Position numbers and translations under genes: made by a program
Source: Nitratifractor sp.
GTDB lineage: Bacteria > Campylobacterota > Campylobacteria > Campylobacterales > Sulfurovaceae
Assembly: GCA_015486995.1 (NCBI GenBank)
Contig: WFQO01000174.1
Location: 1-37,657, forward strand
Length of the DNA: 37,657 nt
Reading direction: 5' to 3'
Shown here: positions 1-7,876 of the stretch, one piece after another
Position numbering within the stretch: position 1 is the stretch's first letter
How the letters are laid out: every line of letters begins with the position of its first letter
Notes under the pieces: model-generated
What the model was told of the DNA's origin: nothing
Seen by the model: only the letters and a program-made list of their open reading frames with translations
The model's database searches: none

Positions 1-171
1 ATACGGAACCGTCTCTTTTTTATCTTTTACAGTGGCGTTTTGACTTTACTGATTGGTAAGTCGGAATTATAACCCATTTATGGCTTAAAAATCAAGCCGC
101 ATCTTCCATCACCTCATCAGGGCCCCTGTGTTAGTATCTGTTCATAAATCTGCAAGCGAAGGAGAAAGAAT
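1..171. other. Upstream non-coding region
   Basis: No gene is recognised here. The last part holds the leader of the glycoside-hydrolase-like gene: a good ribosome binding site AAGGAG at about 160-165 before the ATG at 172, and possible -10-like AT stretches upstream (TATAAC near 68 and TAGTAT near 133). No convincing -35 partner is visible, so promoter placement is uncertain. Confidence 0.4.
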
Positions 172-1533
172 ATGCGGCGTTTTTTTCGCTGGCTGGGGCG
201 GGGATCGGCCGCCTTACTGCTGTTTCTCTTTCTCGCTTACTGGCTCGTTCCGCCCCTCACCGAGACCTTCTTCGACACGGCAGCCGTCCGGCAGAAGCTG
301 CACACCGTTATGCTCCCCAGCGACCAGCCCAAACAGATTCGTCTGCCCAAAGAGCAAAAACGGATCTTCCGTGCGATGAACCTGCGCACCTACCTCGGAA
401 CGGCGGCCTGGACACTGTTGGACCTCCCCGCCCTCAGCTTCCACTACCTGACCCTCGAGCCCCGATACAAAACGATCTCACGTCAAGCCGTCGGCCTCTT
501 CGTCGATCCGGCGAAAAACAGGACGACAGATATCCTGCAGGCGCTCAAAGAGCTCAACGTCAGCTCCGTAGCCCAGCGCATCTACCTCGACGATGCTTTT
601 CTCGCTTCGCCGGATTACACCCGGCATCTGCAGTTGGCCAAAGCACTCCACGCCCGGGGCTACAACCTGACGCTGGTGCTGGCCCAGACCTTCGAATCTT
701 TTGACACAAACCTGACCGCGACTATGGACAAGGTAGTCAAAGATTTCGCTCCTTACGTCGACTTTTACCAGATCGCCGAAGCGGTCAACCGCAGCAAATG
801 GGGAGTGCCCGACAAAGACGACTACCTCGCTTTCGTCGATGCCGCTTTCGATGCGATCCACCGCCTCGACCCCACGGCCAGAACTCTCGGTCCCAGCGTC
901 ATCGACTTCGAATGGTTCTACACTCTCTATTTCGACCACCTGGCCGGCGACCGCTTCGACATCGCCAACACTCTCCTCTACGTCGATCGGGTCCGCCAGC
1001 CCGAAAACGAACAGCACGGCTTCGACACCGAGGAGAAGATCCGCCTCTTCAAAGCGATCCACCCCGGGAAACCCCTATGGATCACCGAAGTCAACTGGCC
1101 GCTCAAAGATCAGGGGCGCTACAAACCCACCTCCAACAAAGAAGCGGTCAGCGAAACCCAATACCGCGACTATATGCTGCGCTACCTCATCATCGCCCTG
1201 GGGAGCGGCTACGTGGACCGGGTCTACTGGTGGCAACTCTTCGCCAAAGGCTACGGCCTCATCGACCACCTCACCCTCCGGCGGCGCAGCGCCTTCGACG
1301 CCCTGGCCGCCCTCCAGCGCCTCCTCCCCGGCAGCCGGCCGCTCGGGCACCGACACGAGGATGGGCTCTACGACTACCGCTTCACCCGGGAGGGGCGACG
1401 CTTCCGTCTCCTCTGGACCAAAGACGGGAAAAGCCGCCCCCTCCCCGCCGGCCTGCACTGCCGCACACTCGAAGGAACGGCCCCCGTCCTTAGACTCGGC
1501 CCCACTCCCATCTTTTGTCAGGAGAGACCGTGA
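172..1533 (+). CDS. Membrane-anchored glycoside-hydrolase-like (TIM-barrel) protein
   Basis: A 453-residue protein with an N-terminal hydrophobic segment (about residues 13-30) preceded by Arg residues, so it is likely anchored in the inner membrane with the rest in the periplasm. The body resembles clan GH-A glycosidases (GH39-like). A Glu in an IAEAVNR context at residue 203 could be the acid/base, and Glu306 in ITEVNWPL fits the nucleophile at the end of a late beta-strand; the spacing of about 100 residues is normal for the clan. Its stop overlaps the next start (GTGA), so it is translationally coupled to a lipid-linked-sugar glycosyltransferase. That suggests a role in making or trimming a surface or periplasmic glycan. 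The substrate cannot be read from the sequence. The fold call is moderate and the catalytic assignment is inference. Confidence 0.7.
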   Translation: MRRFFRWLGRGSAALLLFLFLAYWLVPPLTETFFDTAAVRQKLHTVMLPSDQPKQIRLPKEQKRIFRAMNLRTYLGTAAWTLLDLPALSFHYLTLEPRYKTISRQAVGLFVDPAKNRTTDILQALKELNVSSVAQRIYLDDAFLASPDYTRHLQLAKALHARGYNLTLVLAQTFESFDTNLTATMDKVVKDFAPYVDFYQIAEAVNRSKWGVPDKDDYLAFVDAAFDAIHRLDPTARTLGPSVIDFEWFYTLYFDHLAGDRFDIANTLLYVDRVRQPENEQHGFDTEEKIRLFKAIHPGKPLWITEVNWPLKDQGRYKPTSNKEAVSETQYRDYMLRYLIIALGSGYVDRVYWWQLFAKGYGLIDHLTLRRRSAFDALAALQRLLPGSRPLGHRHEDGLYDYRFTREGRRFRLLWTKDGKSRPLPAGLHCRTLEGTAPVLRLGPTPIFCQERP

Positions 1534-3176
1534 AACTCGACCGACGCGAATCGACGCTGCTGACCCTGCTTTTTCTCGCCTACGCCCTGCTGCTCTTCTA
1601 CCACATCGGTCACTATCCGGTCTGGAACAAGGACGAGGGGCTCTACGCCGACGCCGTACGTGAAATGATCGAACGGGGCAACTACCTCGACCCCTATTTC
1701 AACTACGAACACCGCTGGCAAAAGCCGATCCTCATCTACTGGGCCCTGCTGCCTTTCGCCAAGCTCTGGGGAGCCGACGCTTTCAGCCTCCGCTTCGCCC
1801 TCGCCCTGCTCGCTCTGGCCACCGTCGGGATCACCTGGGCTTTCGCCCGCAAACTCTTCCCGCAAAAGAGCATCGCCTTTCTGAGCGCCTTTTTTCTCCT
1901 CTCTTCCGCCGCTTTCATCCTGCAAGCCCGGCACATCGCGACGCATATGCTGCTGCTCTTTACCATCATGCTCTCTTTCTATTTCCTGGCCGATCTCCTG
2001 AACGGACGGCGCGGGCTGCGCACCGTGCTGTTCTTCGGCGCCAGCGTCGGCCTCGCTTTCCTGGCCAAGCTCTATGTCGGCGTCGTCTTTATCCTTGCGA
2101 CGGGCTTCCTTCTGGGCTTCCCCGAGATTTGGCGCCACAAAGCCGCTTTCGTCAAAAAGGCGCTGCTGGGAACCGCGGCCTTCGCTGTCGTCGCACTGCC
2201 CTGGTATCTCTACATGATTGTGCACTACCGGGAGGCTTACCTCGATTTCGTCTACCACGAATTTTTCGACCGCATCGGCAAAAACATCACCGGCAAAAAC
2301 GGCCCCTTTTTCTATGTCAGGGTTTTTTTCGGTAATTTCGCCCCCTGGTCGGTCCTCCTCGCTCCCCTCGGCCTCGCGGCCCTCTGGCACTACCGAAGCG
2401 ACTGGTGGCGACGCCTTCTCGACAACCGAAGCCTTCTGCTGGTCCTGAGCGCCTTTTTCGTTGTCTTCGTCACCCTCTCGATCCCCAAATCCAAACTCCC
2501 GGGCTATCTCTTCTACCTCCAGGGTTTCGCCGCGATCCTGATGGCCGTAGCGATCGTCCACGCCCGCTTCGAGCGCTGGTTGCGCTGGCTGATGCTGGGG
2601 CTCCAAGGACTGCTCACCTTCGCACTCATCGCCATCTGGGTGCTCTATTTCGACTGGCGCTCTCTCACGTTCACTGTGATCCTCCTCGCCGCCGTCGCCC
2701 TCTGGTTCCTGCCGATGCGCACACCGCTGATCGGGGTTTTTCGCATCGGAGCGGTGATGTGGATGCTCTACTTCACGGTCCTGGGCAACATTTACGAAGC
2801 GATCCAACCCTACTTCGGCTACCAGCGTTTCGGTGAAGAGATCGTGGAGTTACGCAGCAAAAAGCCGCAGTTGAAAGTCTACGCCCTCGACGGCGGCCGC
2901 CAGTCGATGCCTTTCTACGCCCGGACCAAAATCCGGAACTTCCGCAAAGAAAAGCCCGACGCCTACCCCTACCTTCTCCTCGTCTCCCGAGAACATTTCG
3001 AAAAGCTCTCGCCGAATCTCCGCACCCGCATCCTCGACCGTTCCCTCTACTACAAGCACTCCGATAGCCGCGTCTGGCAAATCCTCAACATCGCCAAAGG
3101 CTATCGAAAGAACCGCCCCGATCGGACGGGCGAACTGCTGCTGGTAGAGGTATTGGGAGAGAAAAAGGGAAGTTAA
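1530..3176 (+). CDS. GT39/ArnT-type membrane glycosyltransferase
   Basis: A polytopic membrane protein of about 548 residues. The N-terminal periplasmic loop has the DEGLYADAVREM and later WQKPILIYW signatures of dolichyl-phosphate-mannose mannosyltransferase/ArnT-like enzymes, which move a sugar from a polyprenyl-phosphate carrier onto an acceptor on the outer face of the membrane. The conserved Asp-Glu pair belongs to the catalytic loop. Many hydrophobic segments follow, then a soluble C-terminal domain of about 130 residues. I chose the GTG at 1530 over the TTG at 1515: it has AGGAGA at 1520-1525 and makes a 4-base GTGA overlap with the upstream gene. The stop at 3174-3176 lies in a TTAA that also supplies the stop of the convergent Nudix gene. 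The acceptor is unknown. Confidence 0.82.
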   Translation: MKLDRRESTLLTLLFLAYALLLFYHIGHYPVWNKDEGLYADAVREMIERGNYLDPYFNYEHRWQKPILIYWALLPFAKLWGADAFSLRFALALLALATVGITWAFARKLFPQKSIAFLSAFFLLSSAAFILQARHIATHMLLLFTIMLSFYFLADLLNGRRGLRTVLFFGASVGLAFLAKLYVGVVFILATGFLLGFPEIWRHKAAFVKKALLGTAAFAVVALPWYLYMIVHYREAYLDFVYHEFFDRIGKNITGKNGPFFYVRVFFGNFAPWSVLLAPLGLAALWHYRSDWWRRLLDNRSLLLVLSAFFVVFVTLSIPKSKLPGYLFYLQGFAAILMAVAIVHARFERWLRWLMLGLQGLLTFALIAIWVLYFDWRSLTFTVILLAAVALWFLPMRTPLIGVFRIGAVMWMLYFTVLGNIYEAIQPYFGYQRFGEEIVELRSKKPQLKVYALDGGRQSMPFYARTKIRNFRKEKPDAYPYLLLVSREHFEKLSPNLRTRILDRSLYYKHSDSRVWQILNIAKGYRKNRPDRTGELLLVEVLGEKKGS

Positions 3177-3577
3177 CGCCGCAGGTAATCCTGAAGGATC
3201 TGGGCGTGATCGAAACAAAGTTCCGAAAAGGGGATCGCTTCCAGCGGTACGATGCGCGCCGCTTTGGCGTCATCGGCTCCGACGGGAACCCCCTCCGCTT
3301 CGCAGACGAAGACGCAGCTGGCGGTATGAAAGCGCGGATCCCGCTGCGGGTCGCTGTAGACTCCCAGCAGCCGACGGATCCGCACCTCCAGGCCCGTCTC
3401 TTCCCGCATCTCCCGGACGCAGGCCGCTTCGACCCGCTCCCCCACTTCGACGAATCCGCCGGGCAGCGCCAGGCCTCGGGGCTCGTTCTTGCGCTCGATG
3501 AGGACGATCCCCCTGAGAGCTTCTCCCTCGTAAATCTCGATGATTCCGTCGGTAGCCAGATGCGGAGTTCGGATCAT
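3173..3577 (-). CDS. Nudix hydrolase
   Basis: A 134-residue single-domain Nudix protein. The Nudix box is clear: GGFVEVGERVEAACVREMREETGLEV, quoted here only by its key residues, runs from the GG of LPGGFVEVGE through REMREETGLE, with the REEXGE-type metal-binding glutamates (REMREETG). Such enzymes hydrolyse nucleoside diphosphates linked to another moiety. The preceding ALPGG and following R-rich strand resemble the ADP-ribose pyrophosphatase/MutT-like branch, but the substrate cannot be fixed. The ATG at 3577 is chosen because AAGGAAAG lies just upstream on the minus strand and the domain begins there; the frame stays open further upstream without a good start. Convergent with the glycosyltransferase, sharing a TTAA at the stops. 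Confidence 0.85.
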   Translation of the reverse strand: MIRTPHLATDGIIEIYEGEALRGIVLIERKNEPRGLALPGGFVEVGERVEAACVREMREETGLEVRIRRLLGVYSDPQRDPRFHTASCVFVCEAEGVPVGADDAKAARIVPLEAIPFSELCFDHAQILQDYLRR

Positions 3578-3654
3578 ATCTTTCCTTTTTGATTCGGATG
3601 ATAGCATAGTGTGCTTGGGATACAATCCACCAAAAGAACCCAAAGGAGATCCTC

Positions 3655-4392
3655 TTGGAAAAGCACGAAAACGCAGAGAACGCTCTTCAAATGCTCCTCG
3701 CACAGATCACACTCGACTGCAGCTCCGTCGAGGAGAATCTGCGCAAAATCATCGCCTGCATCGCCGGCCATCTGGAAACCGGGCTCTTCCTCTTCCCGGA
3801 GCTGGCCCTCAGCGGCTACCGTTTCGCCCATCTACGCGGTCTCACCGCGGCCGAGATCGACGAAGCCCTCGACCGGATCCGACAGGCACTAGCCCCCGGA
3901 CAATGTGCCGTCGTAGGCGCTCCGAGGATCGAGGAGAACCGCTACTACAACTCCGCCTTTGTTCTCTTTCCCGACAAAGAGACTCTGACTTACGACAAAA
4001 TAACCCTTACCGAAGCTGACGCGAAATTTTTCGAAGCGGGAGCAGAACCGCTGATCTTTTCCCACCGGGGACATCGCTTCGGAGTATTGATCTGCCGGGA
4101 CCAGAACAACGTCGAACTTATCGGAAATTACCGAGGAAAGGTCGATGCGATGCTCCATCTCGCCGCCCACTACTACCTTCCCGAGACCGCGATCCGCAAA
4201 GATGACAAAAACGTCGCTTTCCCCATTGTCCGTGCGATCGACAGCGATACCCTCTGGTGCAAGGTCAACACCGTCGGCCACTGCGGGGAGAGCCTCTCCC
4301 TCGGCTCCAGCCTCATCGCCCTCCCCGACGGTACGGTTCACAGACAAGCCGGCCGCTTCGACGAGGAGAGGTTACTGTTTGCTCTGGATTAA
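3655..4392 (+). CDS. Carbon-nitrogen hydrolase (nitrilase superfamily)
   Basis: A 245-residue soluble protein with the nitrilase-superfamily Glu-Lys-Cys triad: Glu49 in FPELALSGY, Lys115 in YDKITLTE, and Cys148 in LICRDQ. Members hydrolyse C-N bonds of amides such as omega-amidase or N-carbamoyl substrates; the CRD context and short length fit a bacterial amidase-type branch, but the substrate is not identifiable. Start is a TTG at 3655 with AAGGAG at 3643-3648, six bases upstream. A TACAAT at 3621-3626 could be its -10 box. Single gene, convergent with murE. Confidence 0.85.
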   Translation: MEKHENAENALQMLLAQITLDCSSVEENLRKIIACIAGHLETGLFLFPELALSGYRFAHLRGLTAAEIDEALDRIRQALAPGQCAVVGAPRIEENRYYNSAFVLFPDKETLTYDKITLTEADAKFFEAGAEPLIFSHRGHRFGVLICRDQNNVELIGNYRGKVDAMLHLAAHYYLPETAIRKDDKNVAFPIVRAIDSDTLWCKVNTVGHCGESLSLGSSLIALPDGTVHRQAGRFDEERLLFALD

Positions 4393-4470
4393 ATACGATG
4401 AGAGGGGAGGCTTCCCCCCGTTCGCAGCTCGGTAAAGCTGTAGGGCAGAAAGGGGAAAGATAGGAAAATT
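4393..4470. other. Convergent intergenic region with small hairpins
   Basis: Lies between the stops of the amidohydrolase and murE. It holds a G-rich/C-rich imperfect hairpin (GGGGAGG, loop CTT, CCCCCC, 4404-4419, one mismatch) and a second hairpin CAGCT/AGCTG (4425-4440). Neither is followed by a strong T-run, so a bidirectional terminator is plausible but not shown. Confidence 0.3.
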
Positions 4471-5766
4471 TTACGCTTTTTTCGCCAGGATTTCCCGCAC
4501 TACTTCCCGATCGTCGAAGGGGTGCTTGACTCCGGCGATCTCCTGGGTCTCTTCGTCCCCCTTGCCCAGGATCAGCAGGATCTCCCCCTCCTCCAGCCCG
4601 TCGATGGCCCGCTCGATCGCTTCCCGGCGGTCGACGATGGCGTGGACGTTCTCTTTACCTTTGAGCCCGGCCAGGATTTCGGCGATGATCGCTTCGGGAT
4701 CTTCGCCGCGGGGGTTGTCGCTGGTGACGTAGATCTTCTTGGCGAAGCGGCCGGCCACGGCGCCCATCCGGGGGCGTTTGCCACGGTCCCGATCTCCGCC
4801 GGCGCCGAAGACCACGACCAGATCCTTGTCCTTGAGGCTGTCGAGAACCCGATACATCCCGTCGTCGGTGTGGGCAAAATCGACGAGGATCGTCGGATCG
4901 GCGCTGACCAGCTCCATCCGGCCGCTGACCCCGCCGAAGTTTTCGACCATTTCGCAGATCTTCGCCAGCGGCTCCTCGGTCAGGAGTTTGGCCGAAGCGA
5001 TGGCGGCGAGGAGGTTGTAGAGATTGAAAAGCCCCATCATATTGGAGGAGAAAGCCTCTTTCTCCTCGCGAAACTGCACCACGGCGCTGATGCCGTTTTG
5101 GAGGGAATAGGCCATCACTTTGAAAGTCGCCGGCTCTTCGACTCCGTACGTGTAGGCGTTGGCGGGATTGAAAGCGAGGGTTTTGATTTCGTCCTTGTTG
5201 AGAAGCTTCAAGGTATCGTCGGCGAAGAAGCGGCTCTTGACCTTCCGGTACTCTTCGACGGTGCCATGGTAATCCAGATGGTCCCGGGTAACGTTGGTAT
5301 GGACTTTGAGAGCGAAATCGATCCCCTCGATCCGCTCCTGATCGATGGCGTGGGAGCTCACCTCCATCACGAAATACTCCGCCCCCGCTTCCCGGGCCCG
5401 CTTCATATTCCAGAGGGTCTCGAGAATGGAGGGGGTCGTCATATGCTTCCGCTCCAGGGGCCGGTCGTCGACAAAGAGTCCCCGGGTCCCCTGCAGCGCC
5501 GCCGAGCGTCCCAGGTCGATCAGCAGAGAGTAGATCAGCGCCGTCGTCGTGGTTTTGCCGTTGGTACCGGTGACACCGACCGTTTTCATCCCCTCCAGAT
5601 TCCAGCGGCGGATCAGCTCTTCGGGAGTGATTGTGGGGGTTTCGGCGGGAAGTTCTCGGCGATAGGGGGCGTTCTGCTTCGTCGCGAGCAGCAGAGTGCC
5701 CGTTTCGAGCTCCTGCGTATTGTCCGTCAGTGTCTCGAAGCCGTCGTACGGGTAAGGGACCGTCAC
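4471..5766 (-). CDS. murE: UDP-MurNAc-tripeptide synthetase MurE
   Basis: Cytoplasmic Mur ligase that adds meso-diaminopimelate to UDP-MurNAc-L-Ala-D-Glu in peptidoglycan synthesis. The ATP-binding loop GVTGTNGKTTT is at residues 64-74. The MEVSSHA motif (about 134-140), the HTNVTRDHLDYHG stretch and the DNPR motif at 350-353 are present; DNPR marks specificity for diaminopimelate rather than lysine. At 431 residues it is on the short side for MurE, mainly through a reduced N-terminal UMP-binding domain, as is common in this phylum. Start is a GTG at 5766 that overlaps the upstream stop in GTGA, so translation is coupled to the TPR-like gene. Confidence 0.95.
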   Translation of the reverse strand: MTVPYPYDGFETLTDNTQELETGTLLLATKQNAPYRRELPAETPTITPEELIRRWNLEGMKTVGVTGTNGKTTTTALIYSLLIDLGRSAALQGTRGLFVDDRPLERKHMTTPSILETLWNMKRAREAGAEYFVMEVSSHAIDQERIEGIDFALKVHTNVTRDHLDYHGTVEEYRKVKSRFFADDTLKLLNKDEIKTLAFNPANAYTYGVEEPATFKVMAYSLQNGISAVVQFREEKEAFSSNMMGLFNLYNLLAAIASAKLLTEEPLAKICEMVENFGGVSGRMELVSADPTILVDFAHTDDGMYRVLDSLKDKDLVVVFGAGGDRDRGKRPRMGAVAGRFAKKIYVTSDNPRGEDPEAIIAEILAGLKGKENVHAIVDRREAIERAIDGLEEGEILLILGKGDEETQEIAGVKHPFDDREVVREILAKKA

Positions 5767-6335
5767 GCGTCGCTCTTTTGCAGCAGGGCGTAGAGGCCGT
5801 AGATCTCCTGATCGTTGCCGAAGCTCTCGCCCAGGGTATCGAGGTAATTGGCCGCCATCTCGTCGTAGCCCGCTTCGACCAGGCGCCGGATGAAGTCGAT
5901 GAACTCCTCCCGGGTACGGATCACCACACGGGTGGAGAACATAATGTCCTCGAACGCCTCTTTGAAGCTGCCTTTCTCTTCGATCAGACGAACGAAGTCC
6001 TCGTAGCGGATCCCCTCGTCGAGCTGCGCCTCTTCCAGGCCGCCGAGGAGCTGCTCCTGGATCACGACACGGGTGGCGTAGATCGTCTGCATCAGCTGAT
6101 CGATGATCTCCTCCGCGTTGTCGTTGGAGCTTTTGATCGCCTGATAGTAGTCGAAGAGCGCCTGGGCGTCTTCGTCGCTTTCCAGCCCCATATCGCTGAG
6201 AAAGACACCGATGCGCGCGTCTCTCATCTGCGGATCTTCCTGCAGCAGCAGGCTGTAAATCTTGATGGCGTTGTCATATTCACGCCGCAAAAACTGTTCT
6301 TCGGCCCGTTTCAACAATACATTCTTACTTGTCAT
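5763..6335 (-). CDS. TPR-like protein upstream of murE
   Basis: A 190-residue acidic, alpha-helical protein without signal peptide. The start (residues 5-35) looks like a tetratricopeptide unit, with the AEEQFLRREYDNAIKIY pattern. I recognise no enzyme motif. A gene of this kind commonly precedes murE in Campylobacterota, so it may be a scaffold or regulator linked to cell-wall synthesis; that function is inference. The ATG has AGGAAG a few bases upstream. Further upstream on the minus strand an AT-rich stretch containing TAAAAT (about 6350-6370) is a likely -10 region for the two-gene operon. It overlaps murE by 4 bases. Confidence 0.75.
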   Translation of the reverse strand: MTSKNVLLKRAEEQFLRREYDNAIKIYSLLLQEDPQMRDARIGVFLSDMGLESDEDAQALFDYYQAIKSSNDNAEEIIDQLMQTIYATRVVIQEQLLGGLEEAQLDEGIRYEDFVRLIEEKGSFKEAFEDIMFSTRVVIRTREEFIDFIRRLVEAGYDEMAANYLDTLGESFGNDQEIYGLYALLQKSDA

Positions 6336-6400
6336 ATCTTCTTCCTCTTCTTTAAAAATTATTTTATCATATATTCAGATTCATATAAGCATATATGACG

Positions 6401-6425
6401 GAAAAACCCTGCAACCTATGTTGCA
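6401..6425 (-). terminator. Terminator at the end of the nik-hyp operon
   Basis: Directly after the stop of the NagZ-like gene on the minus strand is a perfect 6-bp hairpin, TGCAAC/GTTGCA with a 4-base loop (6410-6425), followed by GGGTTTTTCC. The stem is short but its place right at the stop of the last gene supports a rho-independent terminator. Confidence 0.55.
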
Positions 6426-7538
6426 TTAGCGGACTTTTTCTTTCAGGCGTTTCAGACGGGCGGCGGACTCCTCGAGTCGACGGCGGTCGATCTTCCCCTC
6501 CCGGACGAGCTTGACGATGAGCCGCACCAGCTTACGCGGCGACTCGATACGCCGGGGATCGAGCTGATTGCCGAAGAGCAGCAGATCATCTCCCGCCTCG
6601 ATGGCGAGCTCGACGCTCCGAGCGAGGCTGTACCGCCGGGTAATGGCGCCCATCTGCAGATCGTCGGTAATCACCACTCCCCGGTAGCCGAGTTTCCCGC
6701 GCAAAAGGCCGGTGACGGTGCGCGCCGAGAGGGAGGCGGGATAGAGGGGATCGAGCCGTCGGTTGAAGACGTGCGCCACCATCACCGAATCGGCCAAGCC
6801 TCGGCGAATCAACCGACGGTAGGGCTCCAGCTCGACGGGTTGCCACTGCTGCGTCACATCCACAAATCCCTCGTGGGTATCCCCTAAAGAAGAGCCGTGC
6901 CCGGGGAAGTGCTTGAGCGCGGTGACGATTCCCTCGCGGTGCATCGCTTCAATGAACAGCGCGGAATAACGCGTGACCCTCTGCGCACTCTTGCCGTAGG
7001 AGCGGCCCCAGCCGACGATGACCCGATTGCGGGGATTGAGTGCCAGATCGACGACCGGAGCCAGATCGTAGTCGATCCCCTCCTGCGCCAACTCCTTTGC
7101 CATTTTCGTGAAACTCCTCTTCGCCGCGCTCTCTCCCGCTTCGGCGATGTCGGCGGCCCGGGGGAAACGGCCGTAAAAGCCGTCTTTGCTCTTGAGACGC
7201 TGCACCATGCCCCCCTCCTGATCGACGGCGATCAAGAGTTTGCCGTCCGGGCTACAGGCTTTGAGTTGCCGCGTCAAACGCTTCAACTGTGCGGGATCGA
7301 CAATGTTTTTCGGCCGTTTCGGATCGACCGGATTGCGGTCGAAGAGAATCACACCCCCCAACCCGTAGCGGCGGATCTGCCGACATATCTCACTCTTCGG
7401 CCCCGCTTCGGTGCCGAAAAACCCCACCATCAGCATCCCGCCGGCGAGGCGCTCCAGTTGCCTCTCCTGCGCTCCCGACGCGAAGATCGGCAGTATCGCA
7501 GCCAATAAAAGGGTGAGAATCCCTCCGTAAAATCTCAT
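6426..7538 (-). CDS. Exported GH3 beta-N-acetylhexosaminidase (NagZ-like)
   Basis: About 370 residues from the ATG at 7538. The family motifs are present: AVDQEGG near the N-terminal strands, KHFPGHG at about residues 209-215 with the His of the catalytic dyad, and ITDDLQMGAI (about 290-299) with the Asp nucleophile. GH3 NagZ enzymes release GlcNAc from muropeptides or other glycans. Unlike cytoplasmic NagZ, this one starts with a hydrophobic signal-like segment (residues 5-20, then ASGAQ), so it is likely periplasmic or lipid-exposed. The start is fixed by the ATGA overlap with the end of hypA. It is the last gene of the hyp operon, an odd partner for hydrogenase maturation. Confidence 0.85.
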   Translation of the reverse strand: MRFYGGILTLLLAAILPIFASGAQERQLERLAGGMLMVGFFGTEAGPKSEICRQIRRYGLGGVILFDRNPVDPKRPKNIVDPAQLKRLTRQLKACSPDGKLLIAVDQEGGMVQRLKSKDGFYGRFPRAADIAEAGESAAKRSFTKMAKELAQEGIDYDLAPVVDLALNPRNRVIVGWGRSYGKSAQRVTRYSALFIEAMHREGIVTALKHFPGHGSSLGDTHEGFVDVTQQWQPVELEPYRRLIRRGLADSVMVAHVFNRRLDPLYPASLSARTVTGLLRGKLGYRGVVITDDLQMGAITRRYSLARSVELAIEAGDDLLLFGNQLDPRRIESPRKLVRLIVKLVREGKIDRRRLEESAARLKRLKEKVR

Positions 7539-7876
7539 TCCATCTCCAGGGTCATCAGATACATCTCTTCGCCGTCGATGATCTCCGTTTGGATGCTTCC
7601 GCATTTCGGGCAGACAAGCTTCAACTCCTCCAGCATTGTCTCTTGGCCACACTCCCGACAGCGGATCACTACCGGCTGGATGTTCATCACAAACTCCGCA
7701 TCTTTGCAGATCGTACCCTCTTTGAAGGTATCAAAAGCCGTTTGCAGCAAATCGGGCTCCACGCCGCTCAAAACCCCGATTTTGGTGACCACTTTGGTGA
7801 TCTTTTTCGCATTGTGTTTGGCGGCGTGGCTTTCACACTGATCAAGCAGGGCTTGAACTATGGAGTATTCGTGCAT
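7535..7876 (-). CDS. hypA: Hydrogenase nickel-insertion protein HypA
   Basis: A 113-residue protein that hands Ni2+ to the hydrogenase large-subunit precursor together with HypB. The N-terminus MHEYSI carries the nickel-binding Met1-His2-Glu3, and the zinc site is formed by Cys73/Cys76 and Cys89/Cys92 (CREC and CPKC). Starting at 7876 gives the standard N-terminus; the open frame upstream is only the end of hypX read in another frame. It overlaps hypX by 19 bases and the NagZ-like gene by 4 bases. Confidence 0.96.
   Translation of the reverse strand: MHEYSIVQALLDQCESHAAKHNAKKITKVVTKIGVLSGVEPDLLQTAFDTFKEGTICKDAEFVMNIQPVVIRCRECGQETMLEELKLVCPKCGSIQTEIIDGEEMYLMTLEME

Noticed and set aside
4522-5793. 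Long plus-strand open frame opposite murE
   Set aside because: It is antisense to a clear murE, has no family motifs, and such frames are expected in GC-rich codon usage.
6361-6390. Third TetR operator before the TPR-murE operon
   Set aside because: ATATTCAGATTCATAT is a near direct repeat, not a palindrome of the TGAATA/TATTCA type.
5631-6398. Plus-strand open frame opposite the TPR-like gene
   Set aside because: Composition is that of a reverse-strand shadow and it runs across the murE/TPR junction and promoter.
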